Source: Bacteroidota bacterium
Lineage (GTDB): Bacteria > Bacteroidota > Bacteroidia > Sphingobacteriales > Sphingobacteriaceae
Assembly: GCA_023450085.1 (NCBI GenBank)
Contig: JAEXHI010000022.1
Location: 372,001-436,000, forward strand
Reading direction: 5' to 3'
DNA: 64,000 nt
In this document: in pieces, positions 16,562-28,600 of the stretch
Position numbering within the stretch: the first letter of the stretch is position 1
How the letters are laid out: each line of letters starts with the position of its first letter
Translations under genes and position numbers: made by a program
The notes under the pieces: generated by a model
Databases searched by the model: none
What the model was told of the DNA's origin: nothing
What the model saw: the letters and a program-made list of their open reading frames with translations, nothing else

Positions 16562-19500
16562 ATGCCAATTTCGCCTGTATATTCTGCTGAATTTGTTTTT
16601 CTCCAAGGAGGTGGGATTACAGCAGGCTTCATCGTTGCTCACGATTGGACTTATTCTACACTAGGACACCCAAGTGATTGGCCTGAACCTCTCAAACAAT
16701 CTTTAGGTTTAATTTTGGCTAATGGTAGTCCAGCTTTTCTGTGCTGGGGAAATCACCATTTGTTTTTTTGTAATGATGCCTTTAAAAGCACTGCAGGTCA
16801 CGTAGAAATTCCGTTGATAGGAGAATCCTGTACTACAAAATGGCTCAGTATAAAAACTGAATTAGAAAGTGTTTTTAAGGGAGAGAGCAATTACATCAAG
16901 CAGCTTAATGCCAATGTAAGCCCTATTAGAGACTTTGCCGGTAATATTAGTGGTGTTTTGGGAATTTGCGACTACCAATATCAGCCTTCCAGTACAAACG
17001 CTGATTTATCTTCAGCGCATTTGTTGCACCAAATAGTTGCCAGCGCACCTTTTCCAATTAGTGTTTATGTAGGAAGAGAGATGAGGATTGTGCAAGCTAA
17101 CCGAGCCATTATTGAAGTATGGGGCAAAGGTTTTGAGGTGATAGGCAAAACGTATAGTGAACTATTGCCAGAGCTTGAAGAACAATCAGTTTTTGAGCAG
17201 TTAGATGATGTATTTACTACTGGTAAAGCCTTTCATGTGCGTAACCAAAAGGTTGATCTTGTAATACATGGAAAGCTCACTACTTTTTATTTTAATTATA
17301 GTTTTACCCCTTTGTATAATGAACAGGGTCGTATTTACGGCATTATGAATACGGCAGCCGATGTTACAGATCTGGTAATTGCGAAACAACAGGTAGAGTT
17401 CAACGAGAAGAACTTTAAGAATATGATTTTGCAGGCACCTGTAGCCATGTGTTTATTTTTGGGGCCTTTATATAAGGTAGCCTCTGCAAATGAAGCCATG
17501 TTAAAAATTTGGAATAAAACCGAGGAAGAGGTGATAGGAAAGCCTATTTTTCAAATATTGCCAGATGTTAGGGAACCAGAGCTTGAAGAAGCTATTGCCA
17601 AGGTTTATCTTACTGGAGAACCTTATCATGCAGTGGAGCGCCCGTTAACGATACAGCGTTTTGGAAGCCCCGAAAAGGTATATCAAAATTTTGTTTGTCA
17701 GCCCTACAGAGGAGGAGATGGTGAAGTGTTGGGGATTTTGGCCATTTCTATAGATGTTACTGCACAAGTAACTGCTCGTCATGAGTTGGAGCGTTTATAT
17801 AAACAAGTCAGTTTGGCCAAGGAAGCTGCCGAATTGGGCACATTTGATATGGACCTAAGCACTGGAAAACTAGAATGGGATGCTCGTTGTAGAGAATTGT
17901 TTGGGATTAAGGATAACAGAGAGATAGACTATGACAGGGATTTTGTACAAGGTTTACATTTAGAAGATAGAGATATGGTGTTGGCCGCCATTGATGATGT
18001 CATTCATAAAAATGATCATAATGGTGAGTATGATGTGGTATATAGAACGATGGGAGCTGATGACGATAAGTTGAGATGGGTTAGGGCAAAAGGTAAAGTG
18101 TATCACGATGAGCAAAACAAAAGTTCTCGTTTTATAGGTTCTGTATTAGATGTGACGGATCAGAAATATTCAGAACTGAGATCGCGTATCGTATTTGAAA
18201 AGCAAGCCAGACTAGCTGCAATTGTTGATTCATCTGATGATATCATTATCAGTAAGCAACTGGATGGTACCATTACCAGTTGGAACGCTTCCGCAGAACG
18301 GATGTTTGGTTATACGTCCGAAGAAGCCATTGGACAGCATATTTCCTTAATTATTCCCAAAAACAGGTTGTCAGAAGAAGCTTTTATCATTTCAAGAATA
18401 AAAGAAGGGAATAAGGTGGATCACTTTGATACCGTTAGAAAAGCTAAAGATGGAAGCGAAGTGTTTTTATCCATTACCGTATCGCCCATTGTAGATGAAA
18501 AAGGAAATGTGATTGGTGCTTCCAAAATAGCCAGGGACATTAAGGCCCAAGTGGAGGTAAAAGAGGTAGGTAGGCGTTATACGCAACGTTTGGAAGTCTT
18601 GAACATGATCAGTGAAACCATTTCGGAAGAACTGGATCTAAATAGCATTCTTCAAAAGGTAACCGATGCAACTACTCAATTAACAGGTGCTAAATTTGGA
18701 GCATTCTTTTATAACAAAACCGATGAGAATGGTGATTCGTATTTGCTATATACTCTTTCTGGAGCACCACGAGAAGCTTTTGAAAAGTTTGGCATGCCAA
18801 GGCACACGGCGCTTTTTCACCCTACCTTTTCCGGACAAGGGGTGATAAGAATTGATGACGTGACCAAAGACCCTCGTTATGGAAAAAATCATCCTCACCA
18901 TGGGATGCCTGAAGGACATTTGCCAGTGCTGAGTTATTTAACGGTTCCTGTGATTTCGCGATCGGGTAGGGTTATTGGTGGTTTGTTTTTTGGACATCCA
19001 AAAGCAGCGGTTTTTACGGCAGAACATGAAAGTCTTGTTACCGCTATTGCCGCTCAGGCAGCTATTGGTATTGATAATGCAATGCTGTACGAAAAAGTAC
19101 GTGAGCTTAACGATAAAAAAGATGAATTTATTGGTTTGGCTAGCCACGAGCTTAAAACACCATTGGCTAGTATCAATGGTTATCTTCAAATCTTAAATCG
19201 TTTAGTAAAGGATTTAAGCGCACAGAAATTTTTGGGTAAAGCTTCTTTACAGGTTCGAAAATTAACCTCCTTAGTCAACGATCTTTTGGATGTGTCTAAA
19301 ATAGAAGCAGGTAAATTGAAGTTAACAGTAGTTAATTTTGATATAAAAGAGGTAGTGGAAGAAGCCATTGATCTAATCAGGAACTCTACAGAATCATATG
19401 AGGTTATATTAGCTGAAGCTCCAGAAACCTGTATGGTGGATGGCGATAGCCAACGGATAGAGCAAGTGGTGATTAATTTGCTAAGTAATGCTATTAAATA

Positions 19501-19774
19501 TTCACCAGGAGCTAATAAAGTTGAAGTGAAAATGACGCAAGAAGCAGATAAGGTATTGGTTGCAGTTACTGATAACGGTTTGGGTATTGCCGAAGATAAA
19601 ATCAAGAATTTGTTTTCTCGTTTTTATAGAATAGAAGAGGCTACACCCAATATTTCGGGTTTGGGTATTGGCCTTTATCTTTCCCACGAAATCATAACAC
19701 GTCATAAAGGCGCTATTTGGGTGGAAAGCGAATTGGGCAAAGGCAGCACATTTTGGTTCTCCTTGCCATTATAG
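16562..19774 (+). CDS. soluble multi-PAS/GAF sensor histidine kinase
   Basis: A 1,070-residue protein without signal peptide or membrane helix. The N-terminus (about 28-140) is a degenerate PAS of the WPEPLKQSLGLILANGSPAF type. Four PAS domains follow (about 153-270, 283-402, 420-535 and 550-665, the last with ITSWNASAERMFGYTSEEAI), then a GAF domain (685-840). HisKA is at 850-920 (LASHELKTPLASINGYLQIL, His862), and HATPase has the NLLSNAIKYSP N-box, DNGLGIA and GLGIGLYLS. All catalytic motifs are intact. It is a cytoplasmic sensor of small ligands or redox state, probably phosphorylating the receiver encoded just upstream. The ligand is unknown. Confidence 0.93.
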   Translation: MPISPVYSAEFVFLQGGGITAGFIVAHDWTYSTLGHPSDWPEPLKQSLGLILANGSPAFLCWGNHHLFFCNDAFKSTAGHVEIPLIGESCTTKWLSIKTELESVFKGESNYIKQLNANVSPIRDFAGNISGVLGICDYQYQPSSTNADLSSAHLLHQIVASAPFPISVYVGREMRIVQANRAIIEVWGKGFEVIGKTYSELLPELEEQSVFEQLDDVFTTGKAFHVRNQKVDLVIHGKLTTFYFNYSFTPLYNEQGRIYGIMNTAADVTDLVIAKQQVEFNEKNFKNMILQAPVAMCLFLGPLYKVASANEAMLKIWNKTEEEVIGKPIFQILPDVREPELEEAIAKVYLTGEPYHAVERPLTIQRFGSPEKVYQNFVCQPYRGGDGEVLGILAISIDVTAQVTARHELERLYKQVSLAKEAAELGTFDMDLSTGKLEWDARCRELFGIKDNREIDYDRDFVQGLHLEDRDMVLAAIDDVIHKNDHNGEYDVVYRTMGADDDKLRWVRAKGKVYHDEQNKSSRFIGSVLDVTDQKYSELRSRIVFEKQARLAAIVDSSDDIIISKQLDGTITSWNASAERMFGYTSEEAIGQHISLIIPKNRLSEEAFIISRIKEGNKVDHFDTVRKAKDGSEVFLSITVSPIVDEKGNVIGASKIARDIKAQVEVKEVGRRYTQRLEVLNMISETISEELDLNSILQKVTDATTQLTGAKFGAFFYNKTDENGDSYLLYTLSGAPREAFEKFGMPRHTALFHPTFSGQGVIRIDDVTKDPRYGKNHPHHGMPEGHLPVLSYLTVPVISRSGRVIGGLFFGHPKAAVFTAEHESLVTAIAAQAAIGIDNAMLYEKVRELNDKKDEFIGLASHELKTPLASINGYLQILNRLVKDLSAQKFLGKASLQVRKLTSLVNDLLDVSKIEAGKLKLTVVNFDIKEVVEEAIDLIRNSTESYEVILAEAPETCMVDGDSQRIEQVVINLLSNAIKYSPGANKVEVKMTQEADKVLVAVTDNGLGIAEDKIKNLFSRFYRIEEATPNISGLGIGLYLSHEIITRHKGAIWVESELGKGSTFWFSLPL

Positions 19775-19779
19775 AAACA

Positions 19780-22323
19780 TCATTTAATATTATGAAAGAT
19801 GGATGCATCTACCTTTTTCTGGTCAATTAAGCTCAGCTTTTGGTGCATGAATTCATTTTTCTTTTCATAATTGTCCATCTCGTCATAAATACCAATTAAC
19901 AGGTTGTACATCAAAGTTTGGTGCAGAGATAAGTTGTTACGCTTGTAGGTCTCAAGACATTTTTCAGCACAAATAATAGCGGTATTGTAATCTTTACCAT
20001 TCTTGGCCTCGTATGCTTTTGAAGCTAAATAAACGGTTTGAATATAGGGCGTAGAGTTTCCAATTGAATGAATATGGAATATTTTAACGCTTATTTTTTC
20101 AGTTAATCCCTTTTGTTCATTTTCTAGCTGGGCCAAGGCTCTTACAAAAGCCATGGCGCTAAATAAATAGGCCGAAGCAATACTTTCAGAGAACATCATT
20201 TTTGGGAAATAACAAACCATGGCATTTAATATTCGCATGGCTTCACTACGATTTCCAAGAAAACTATTGTACAGCCTTATCAAGATAAAGGAAAGCATTT
20301 CCCTAAAGTTGGGCATAGTGTCCGAATTGGAACCTGATATGGTATCTCCTTGTTTGAAGATCTCTATTTCTGCTTGCAGCTTATCATTTTCGTTTTTTTC
20401 ACCAGCTAAAGCTCCATGAATGCTCTTTAATATTTCCAGTGGATTAATGATAAAGCCATCACCTTTAAAAGAAAGGTGTTGCATGGCGCTGATCCGCTGT
20501 TTCAGTTGATCTTTATTAAAAGCAAAACAATCGTAAATGGACAAGATCACTTGATAGATATAGGTGTATTTATCATTGCGTGAAATGCTTAACAGCGACG
20601 AAACGGCATCTTTATAGCAAGAGTCAGAAAAATCAAAATGGATAATGTTCTCCATCATCATTTGATGTAATTCTTCCTCTTCTAGATAGGCGGTCAATAA
20701 AGGTTGTTTACGTTGTCTATAGTTTAAATTCTCCGCAATAAAATAGATCAGGTAGGTTTTTTCGTAGTTACTAAGTTTAAGCTTTAGCAAGCTATTTAAG
20801 GCACTAAATTCTCCTTTGATAATCAGTAGCCTTGCCGACCATTGTAAAATTTGAAACTTGGTCGCATTTCCTTCATATTTCTCATTAACTTCTTCAAAAA
20901 AGGCAGCATTCATCTGGTTGTGTGCTGCATTGAGCAGTTCCACAAAAAGAAAATATTCAAAAACATGTGGATGAACAAAACGAACAAGGTCAGTGACAAA
21001 GCCATCTTCTTCCCGTTTTTCTTCCATTAATATGCCATCTGCAAGAAGCTCCATGTAGGCATTTTTGAAATTAGAAAGATCAGCGATAAACATGGATTTC
21101 TGAACAGCCTGTCGGCCTTTGCCATAGTCGCTTAATTGGATTAACTTTTTACAGAAAAGTACCTTCTCCGTAGCATACGAAGCATTATATATTTTCTCGT
21201 GAATGAATCGATCTACAATTTCAAAGAACAGAATATTGGTGAAGAAATCAAAATTAGGGAATTCCTCTTTGAGCAGGTAATACCATTGGATATAAAATGG
21301 GTATTTGAGTTTTGCTTTGAAGGAGGGATCAATTGATTTGGTACTGTTTGGATCTATTTTTCTTAATATTTCTTCTACTTCCTCAGTAGCCAGGGGAGGA
21401 ATATTAGAGTGATGTTTGAGACTGAAATAGGTTCCTGGAAACCATTTTCTCTTGACGAAGGACATGTTTTTAATCTGATCATAAAACCTGCTCCACATGG
21501 TTGATCTCATGCCAAACGCAATTTTGATACAGCTTTCATCTTCCACAAAAGAGATGAGATTAATCAATTTATCGAAAATGATGGGTTTGGAAACCTTATT
21601 GGTTACTAGGTCTGAGAAGCCATCAATGACAATTATTAATTTACTTCCCAGTTTTTCGTGTCGCTCTTTAAAATAGCTGATTAAGTTGGTTCTAACATTT
21701 AGGCCAATTTTAGCCTTAATCCTATTTTCAACATTTGAATATTCATTTTGGTCATCAAAAATATCCCTAGCATTTACAAATAAGATGGTATCCTTAGCGT
21801 ATTTGGCATCTTGATCAAAAAATAAATTTTGAACAAGGTGGCTCAGTAAAATACTTTTCCCGTAGCCCGCCTGCGATACAAAGGCCGTAAAACTGTAATG
21901 ACTATCATAAAAATATTCAAAATCTAAACGAGCAAATGATCTAGGGGAGGTGTAATGATAAGGTACCGTACTTCTACTTTTAATAGCCTTTAGAGTGTTA
22001 AGGCTAATGTCTGTGGCATTTGCCTGTATGCTTGAGAATTTCTCGTTAATTCCTGGCTGGTGTAAAAGTTCTCGTTCTACTAAGGTGTAATTTCCGTTTT
22101 TTTCAATGTATTCTAATAGTGCATTGATGGTGTATTTTGAGAACTTATTTTTTACTTCTGCAAAACCGAATAAGCGTTTTAAGGTAGTTTCGCTAATATT
22201 TTTTTGTGTTTCTTTTTGAATGGATGAGGAAATTGAACGACAATCGGATGGACTGATCGTTTTTATACCAGTTTTTAATAAGATTAGGCGCCTAATTTTA
22301 TCTAAGATGATTGTTTGAGGCAT
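19780..22323 (-). CDS. NACHT-type STAND NTPase with TPR-like C-terminus
   Basis: An 847-residue protein. Residues 1-85 form a helical, possibly DNA-binding module found in Bacteroidota regulators (ISPSDCRSISSSIQKE followed by ISETTLKRLFGF). Residues about 120-480 are a P-loop NTPase: Walker A QAGYGKS (151-157), Walker B LIIVIDGFSD (229-238), with the DG-x-x-D pattern of NACHT domains. About 480-847 is all-helical, probably TPR-like repeats for sensing. STAND proteins act as ligand-triggered switches in transcription control, programmed cell death or phage defence. No toxic effector domain is seen, which favours a regulatory role, and it is divergent from the giant adhesin gene. Function is inference. 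Confidence 0.8.
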   Translation of the reverse strand: MPQTIILDKIRRLILLKTGIKTISPSDCRSISSSIQKETQKNISETTLKRLFGFAEVKNKFSKYTINALLEYIEKNGNYTLVERELLHQPGINEKFSSIQANATDISLNTLKAIKSRSTVPYHYTSPRSFARLDFEYFYDSHYSFTAFVSQAGYGKSILLSHLVQNLFFDQDAKYAKDTILFVNARDIFDDQNEYSNVENRIKAKIGLNVRTNLISYFKERHEKLGSKLIIVIDGFSDLVTNKVSKPIIFDKLINLISFVEDESCIKIAFGMRSTMWSRFYDQIKNMSFVKRKWFPGTYFSLKHHSNIPPLATEEVEEILRKIDPNSTKSIDPSFKAKLKYPFYIQWYYLLKEEFPNFDFFTNILFFEIVDRFIHEKIYNASYATEKVLFCKKLIQLSDYGKGRQAVQKSMFIADLSNFKNAYMELLADGILMEEKREEDGFVTDLVRFVHPHVFEYFLFVELLNAAHNQMNAAFFEEVNEKYEGNATKFQILQWSARLLIIKGEFSALNSLLKLKLSNYEKTYLIYFIAENLNYRQRKQPLLTAYLEEEELHQMMMENIIHFDFSDSCYKDAVSSLLSISRNDKYTYIYQVILSIYDCFAFNKDQLKQRISAMQHLSFKGDGFIINPLEILKSIHGALAGEKNENDKLQAEIEIFKQGDTISGSNSDTMPNFREMLSFILIRLYNSFLGNRSEAMRILNAMVCYFPKMMFSESIASAYLFSAMAFVRALAQLENEQKGLTEKISVKIFHIHSIGNSTPYIQTVYLASKAYEAKNGKDYNTAIICAEKCLETYKRNNLSLHQTLMYNLLIGIYDEMDNYEKKNEFMHQKLSLIDQKKVDASIFHNIK

Positions 22324-22578
22324 GAGAGAGGTTATTTTATCGTATTCACTAAAATAATAAAAAAATAAATCACATTTCTCTTTAAGAAAAAAAATTGAAC
22401 AAACATTACCCTAGTCATCATAGCTTTTATCCTTATCGTTTCCACCAAAACAGGCTATAACACTTGTAATTACACAGTGTTTGGGCAGATTTGAAAAGGA
22501 ACAAAATGAACAACTATAAAATCTATCTGAACAGTAGATGAATAAAATGAACAGCCTAAAACGGGACATGCTTAGTTA

Positions 22579-22602
22579 ATATTGTTTCCGAATTAACAAT
22601 AT
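22579..22602. promoter_or_regulatory. inverted repeat upstream of the giant adhesin gene
   Basis: Perfect 8-bp arms ATATTGTT (22579-22586) and AACAATAT (22595-22602) around an 8-base loop, 16 bases before the adhesin ATG. In the 295-bp divergent region with the STAND gene this is the only strong symmetry found. It could be an operator or a hairpin that controls translation of the very long mRNA. Confidence 0.35.
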
Positions 22603-22618
22603 CAAACTCCCAAGGCTT

Positions 22619-25600
22619 ATGGAAGTAACCTCTACTCAGTCAGCAAGAAGGGCTCAATGGTTGGTCTTTTTCTTGCACTTCTACCTAATAACGCTTTTAT
22701 CCAGCGCTTCGTATGCTCAAACGAAAACTTTTGCCAATCAGGCAACGGTGATTTCTACCGAAGTGGATAATAAGGACAATGCCACTAGAGACGACAATGA
22801 TTATGCTTCGGTAAAATCATATGGCGGTGCACTATTGGGCATTGGTAGGTACAGCGGTGAGCTGCAATTGACTTTTGCGCAAAATGTTCCCGCTAATCGA
22901 ACTACATTTATCCGAATTGGCTACGACCAAACATTGTTGAACACGTTGCTCGGAGGTAATCTGGGCTCCAGTTTAGCCAGTGTTTTAGGAAATGTTTTGC
23001 TGGGTGATCATTTTTTTACGGTGGGAGCTAGAGATTTAAATGGAAACACCGTACTTACAGGATCCAGCAATGCTTCTTTTGCTACTACCAATATCAAATT
23101 GGTACGTGATGCACAAGGCAATTACTATTTGGCCGTTACGCCAACTGTCGAATACCGTAGCGTGTTCATTAAAGATGTAACCAATACACTTTTATTGAGC
23201 ACGCCTAATGAAATTAGGGTATTTAACGCTTTCTATGTTTCGGGTACTGGTAATTGTGATCCGCCTTTTGCCACCGACTATGAAGGTACGGGGGCAACGC
23301 TAAGCTTGCTTGGTTTAGGTGGCGCAGGAGTAACCAATATCCAAAATGCCATCGATGGAAATCCAGCAACCTCGTCAAATATCAGCTTGGGGCTTATTGC
23401 AGCCGCTGGTACCATCAGTCAAAACATTTATTTCAATTCTCCATCAAGAGTTGGCGATGAACTTAATATCAGGTTAAGTGTTTCGCAGGCATTGGCTAAC
23501 GTAGGTCTACTCGGAAACATAACGGTAGAAGCCTATAATGGCAACACGCTCGTATATACTCGAACAGGGGTGGCGGGTCTACTCAACTTGGATTTATTAG
23601 GTTTGCTCAACAGTGGGCAGCCTGTTACGATCCCTTTTTCACCCAATGTATCTTTTGATAGGGTTAAAGTGACCTTGTCGGCACTGTTAAATATTTCGTT
23701 AACGCAATCTCTGAATATTCATGAAGTAACTCGTTCGGCCCCAAGGCCAACATTTACGTCCCCGTTATCTAATAGTATAAACATTTGCTACAATACCACC
23801 GCTACTTTGGGTGCAACCACGGCTGCAACCAATGAACTGTTATGGTATGAAGCTTTGGAAGGTGGAAGCGCTCTGGCAACCACACCTTACAATGGAACTT
23901 ATACTACGCCTCAACTAATCGCCAATAAAATTTATTATGTTGCCGCTAGACAAATAGGTTGTGCAACAGAATCAGTGAGAGTTCCGGTAACAGTCACTGT
24001 AAATCCTCAAATTACTTTTGCAGCAACTACATTTGCCAATGGTACGGTTGGAACAGCTTATACCAAACAGCTCACTGTAGCTACAGGAGGCACACCAACC
24101 TATACTTATACTCTGGCGGTTGGAAGTACGCTTCCTCCAGGACTAACTTTAAGTAATGCAGGATTGTTGGGAGGAGTACCAACTCAATCAGGAACCTACA
24201 ATTTTTCGGTTACTGTAACGGATAGTAAAGGTTGTAGTGTAACTACGGCACAAACGCTTTTAATTACGAATACCTTAACACTTACGGCAGCTAGCTTGCC
24301 AGATGGCACCGTAGGAGTAGGCTATCCAACACAGGTTATTCCACCTGCTACAGGAGGTAGTACACCGTATACTTACACTGCGGTTAATTTGCCTCCAGGA
24401 TTAAGTTTTAATCCTACCACCCGAGAAATTACAGGAACGCCTACTGTGGCAGGACCATACGTAGTTACCATTAATGTTAGTGATGCTGATGGTAACAGTG
24501 CAAGTATGAATTACACCATTAACATTAAGAATGCATTGGTTTTGCCAAATGCCTCACTAGTTGATGGTACAGTTGGTACGGCTTATCCTACTCAGCTGAT
24601 TCCTTCAGCAACCGGAGGTACTACGCCATATACATATGTGGCTAGTAATTTGCCTCCGGGACTAAGTTTTAATCCTACCACCCGAGAAATTACGGGAACA
24701 CCTACTACCACAGGCACTTTTACGGTGAATGTTCAAGTGACCGATGGGGCAAGTGTAACGGCAAGCAATAACTATACGATTAAAGTTGTAGCACCATTGT
24801 CTATTGCCAGCAAAACATTGGCCGATGGAACAGTGGGTGCAGTTTACGCTACTGAAACATTGCCAGCGGCTACCGGTGGTGTAGGACCATATACTTATGT
24901 TGCTACTAATGTGCCAGCAGGATTAGTTTTTAATCCAACCACTAGAGAATTAACTGGAACACCAACAGGTGCAGGTAATTTTACCATCACCTTAACGGTA
25001 ACCGATTCGGAAGGAAGGCTAGCTACCAATACCTACGCTTTGAAAGTAAATGGTGCTTTAACTTTGGCTACGGCAACTTTACCAGACGGAACGGTAGGTA
25101 CGGTTTATCCAACGCAAACATTGCCAGCGGTAAGTGGCGGTACAGGACCTTATGTGTATGAAGCTTTGAATTTGCCTGCTGGATTGAGCTTTAATCCTGC
25201 TACAAGAGAGTTAACAGGTACGCCAACTGTTGGTGGTACTTATACTTTCTCTGTTAAAGTAACAGATGCTGGTTTAAATACCGTAACTACCAATTACCAA
25301 ATTAAGGTGAACGTAAATGTTCCCTTAGTGGCTGCAGCTACGGTTTGTAGTGGCACCACAGCAACGCTAACCGTAACTAATACTCAAGCGGGTGTAACTT
25401 ATAACTGGTATGGGGCAAGTGGTAGTACACCATTGGCAACCAACAATAACGGTAGCTTTACTACTGGTAATATTACAGCCAATACAGTTTTTTATGTAGA
25501 AGCTGTTTCAGGTACAGCGGTGAGTGCTCGTACAGCGGTGAATGTAACCGCAAACCCAGCACCAAATGCAGCGGTAATTTTAACGAATAACCAAACCATT

Positions 25601-28600
25601 AATGCTAATCAAAGCACTACGGTTAGAGCTTCGGTTGACGCTGGTAATACCATTAGATGGTACTCGCAACCTACTGGTGGTACAGTTTTAGGAACAGGTG
25701 AGGAGTTTACCACTGGTAATTTAGCGGTAACCACCACTTTTTATGCAGAGGCAGTAAGTGCCCAAGGCTGCGCCAGTACAGTGAGAACTCCTGTAGTGGT
25801 AACCGTAATTACAGGTGGTGTTAGTCCTGACTGTATTAGTGCTAATGCACAAGTGAGCGGTACTACTGGATTGCTTTGTGTGCTTTGTAACGTAGCCAAT
25901 CCAGGTAATTCTGTTGATGGCGATAAAAACAACTTTACCCGAATCACCTTATCCGTTGGGGTAGGTGCTACAGGTTTCCAACAACTAATTTTTCCATCAA
26001 CAGGAGGATTAGCCACCGATAGTATTCGTTTAGATTTAGCTACGCCAACAGGCTTGTTAGATTTATCAGTGCTGGGTGGAATTACAGTGAACATCATGAA
26101 AAATAATGCTGTAGTGAGAACACTTCAGCTAAACTCCTCACTAGTTTATTTACAACTGCTAGGAGGAAATAGATTTGAGGCTACATTTGCGGCAGGAGCT
26201 GAATTTGATAGAGTAGAGGTTCGTTTTCAAGCAGTTGTTGCCGCTCTTAGTAGCCTCGATATTTATGGTGCACAAATTGTGTATCCAAATCCAACCATTA
26301 CAGGTAATGGTCAAACCATTTGTTATAATACTAGCGCTACAGTTAGTGCCGTGGCAAATGGCAATACGCAAATTGCTTGGTTTGCTAATGCAACTGGCGG
26401 AACTGCGTTTGCTACCACACCTTCATATACTACTCCAAATCTTACAGCTACTACCACTTATTACATTGAAGTTTCGAGAAATGGATGTCCAAATTCAGAA
26501 CGTATACCAGTAGTGGTAAATGTAGTGCCATTACTTGATGTACCTACTTTTGCCGTGCCAACCATTACCGCTTGTGAAGGTTCGCCAGTTACTTTAGCTG
26601 TCGAAAATCCAAATCCAGCTGTTACTTATAGGTGGTACGAAACTCTTACTGGTGGAACAGTAATTTACACGGGTGCAACTTATACACTTTCAAATGTAAG
26701 TGCAAGTAAAACCTATTATGTAGAAGCTTTCCAACAAGGATGTACCAGTGCAAGCAGAGGATCTGTTCAGGTAACAGTTAATCCTCGTCCAATCTTGCCT
26801 CAAGTGCAAGCTTCAGTTTCAACCATTAATGCTGGTCAAACTGTAGTGATTACCGCTAGCTCAAGCGAAACTAACGTAGACTTTAACTGGTTTACGTCGC
26901 CTACGGCAGCAACTCCTATTTTTACGGGAGCAACGTTTGTAACCCCACCACTAAATGCAACGACCTCATATTATGTAGAAGCTAGATCAAATGTAACTGG
27001 CTGCGTTTCGCCATCAAGAGTAATGATTACCATTACGGTGAACAATGGCGCGCCAACGCCAATTCCATGTGTTTCGCCAATTGCTGAAGAAAATGGAGTG
27101 AGCGGTGTGGCATTGCTTGCAGGAGTTTCAAATCCTGGCTTAGCCATAGATAACGACACACAAACTGGTTCAACTTTATCATTGCCAGTAGGTGCTTTGG
27201 GAGCTTACGTTTATCAACGTTTAACATTCCCAGGCGAAAGTGTTGTGGGAGATACCGTTAGGGTGTTGATTAGCTCGCCAGGTCGCCTGCTTTCATTAAA
27301 CCTTTTAGGTTCCGTGCAATTATCTACCTTGAGAAACGGAACTTCAAACAATGACCTCATCAATCTAAATAACTCGCTCATTAATTTAGAACTTTTAAGT
27401 GGAGGCTCTCAGGCATTATTAACTTATGTACCAACACAGGTGTTTAACCAAGTAGAGGTGCGTATTAATGGAGGCGTTGTTGCAGCATTAAATTCTATTA
27501 ATGTGAATTATGCTCAACACGTCGTGTCTACACCAACGGTAACCAGTGCAAATGTTGAAGTTTGTAATAATCAAACGGTAGCATTAAGCGTTCAAGACAA
27601 AGGCTTAACCTACAGATGGTACAATGAAGCTGGAGTTTATCAAGCTAGTGGAGCAACCTTTACTTCTTTAACACCAATTACTGCAGATACGAAGTTTTAT
27701 GTGACCGCATCGTCAGGTACAGGCTGTGAAAGCGCAAGGGCAGTAGTAAATGTAAAAGTATCACTTGTTCCGCCTGATCCAGAAGTATTATCTAACAATA
27801 TTACAACTTGTTCTGGAAGAGACGCTGTTTTACAGGTCAAAAATCCAGTTGCAGGTTTTACTTACAAGTGGTATGATAATGCTAACACATTCTTAGCTAA
27901 TGGTGCTACTTATACCGTTACTAGTGTTACTGGGCCAGCTACTTATAGGGTTAGAATAGAAGATGCTTGTGGATTGCTATCGGCAGCAACTACTGTAACT
28001 GTAGATGCTGGTCAATTAGATGCGCCAATTATCCATACGACTAATGTAACCATTAGAGCCAATTCAAGAGCATTATTATCGGCTACTTCTAGTACGGCTA
28101 ATGCGGTGATTAACTGGTACGCTGCAGATAATACAACATTACTGCAGGCAAATAGTACCTCTTATTTAACTGACCCATTGCCTGTAGGTACTCATACTTT
28201 TTATGCAGAAGCAGAGGTTTTGGGAGGTTGTAAATCATTGAAAGTACCAGTTACTGTGACTGTTACTGCAGATGGAACGAGTCCTGTACCTTGTGTTTCT
28301 GCAACAGTTGATTTAGCTGCTGGTGTATCAGGAGTAGCCTTACTAGCGGGCGTGTTCAACAGAGGCTTAGCCATTGATAATAATGCAGAAAGTGCCTCTT
28401 CATTGGTAATGCCAGTGGGTGCATTAGGCGCTTATGTTTACCAAAGGGTTGGATTTACTTCTTTATCTAACGTAGGTGATACGGTAAAAGTTCGCATTAC
28501 GTCTCCTGGTAAATTATTGTCATTGGCCGTAGTGCCGTCTATTAGTGTATTAACTTACAACGGTAGCACCAGCAATAATGATGCGATGGTGGCCAATAAT

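Noticed and set aside
19780..22323. STAND/NACHT gene as a proven phage-defence system
   Set aside because: There is no effector domain and no neighbouring defence gene; the NTPase class alone does not show the role.
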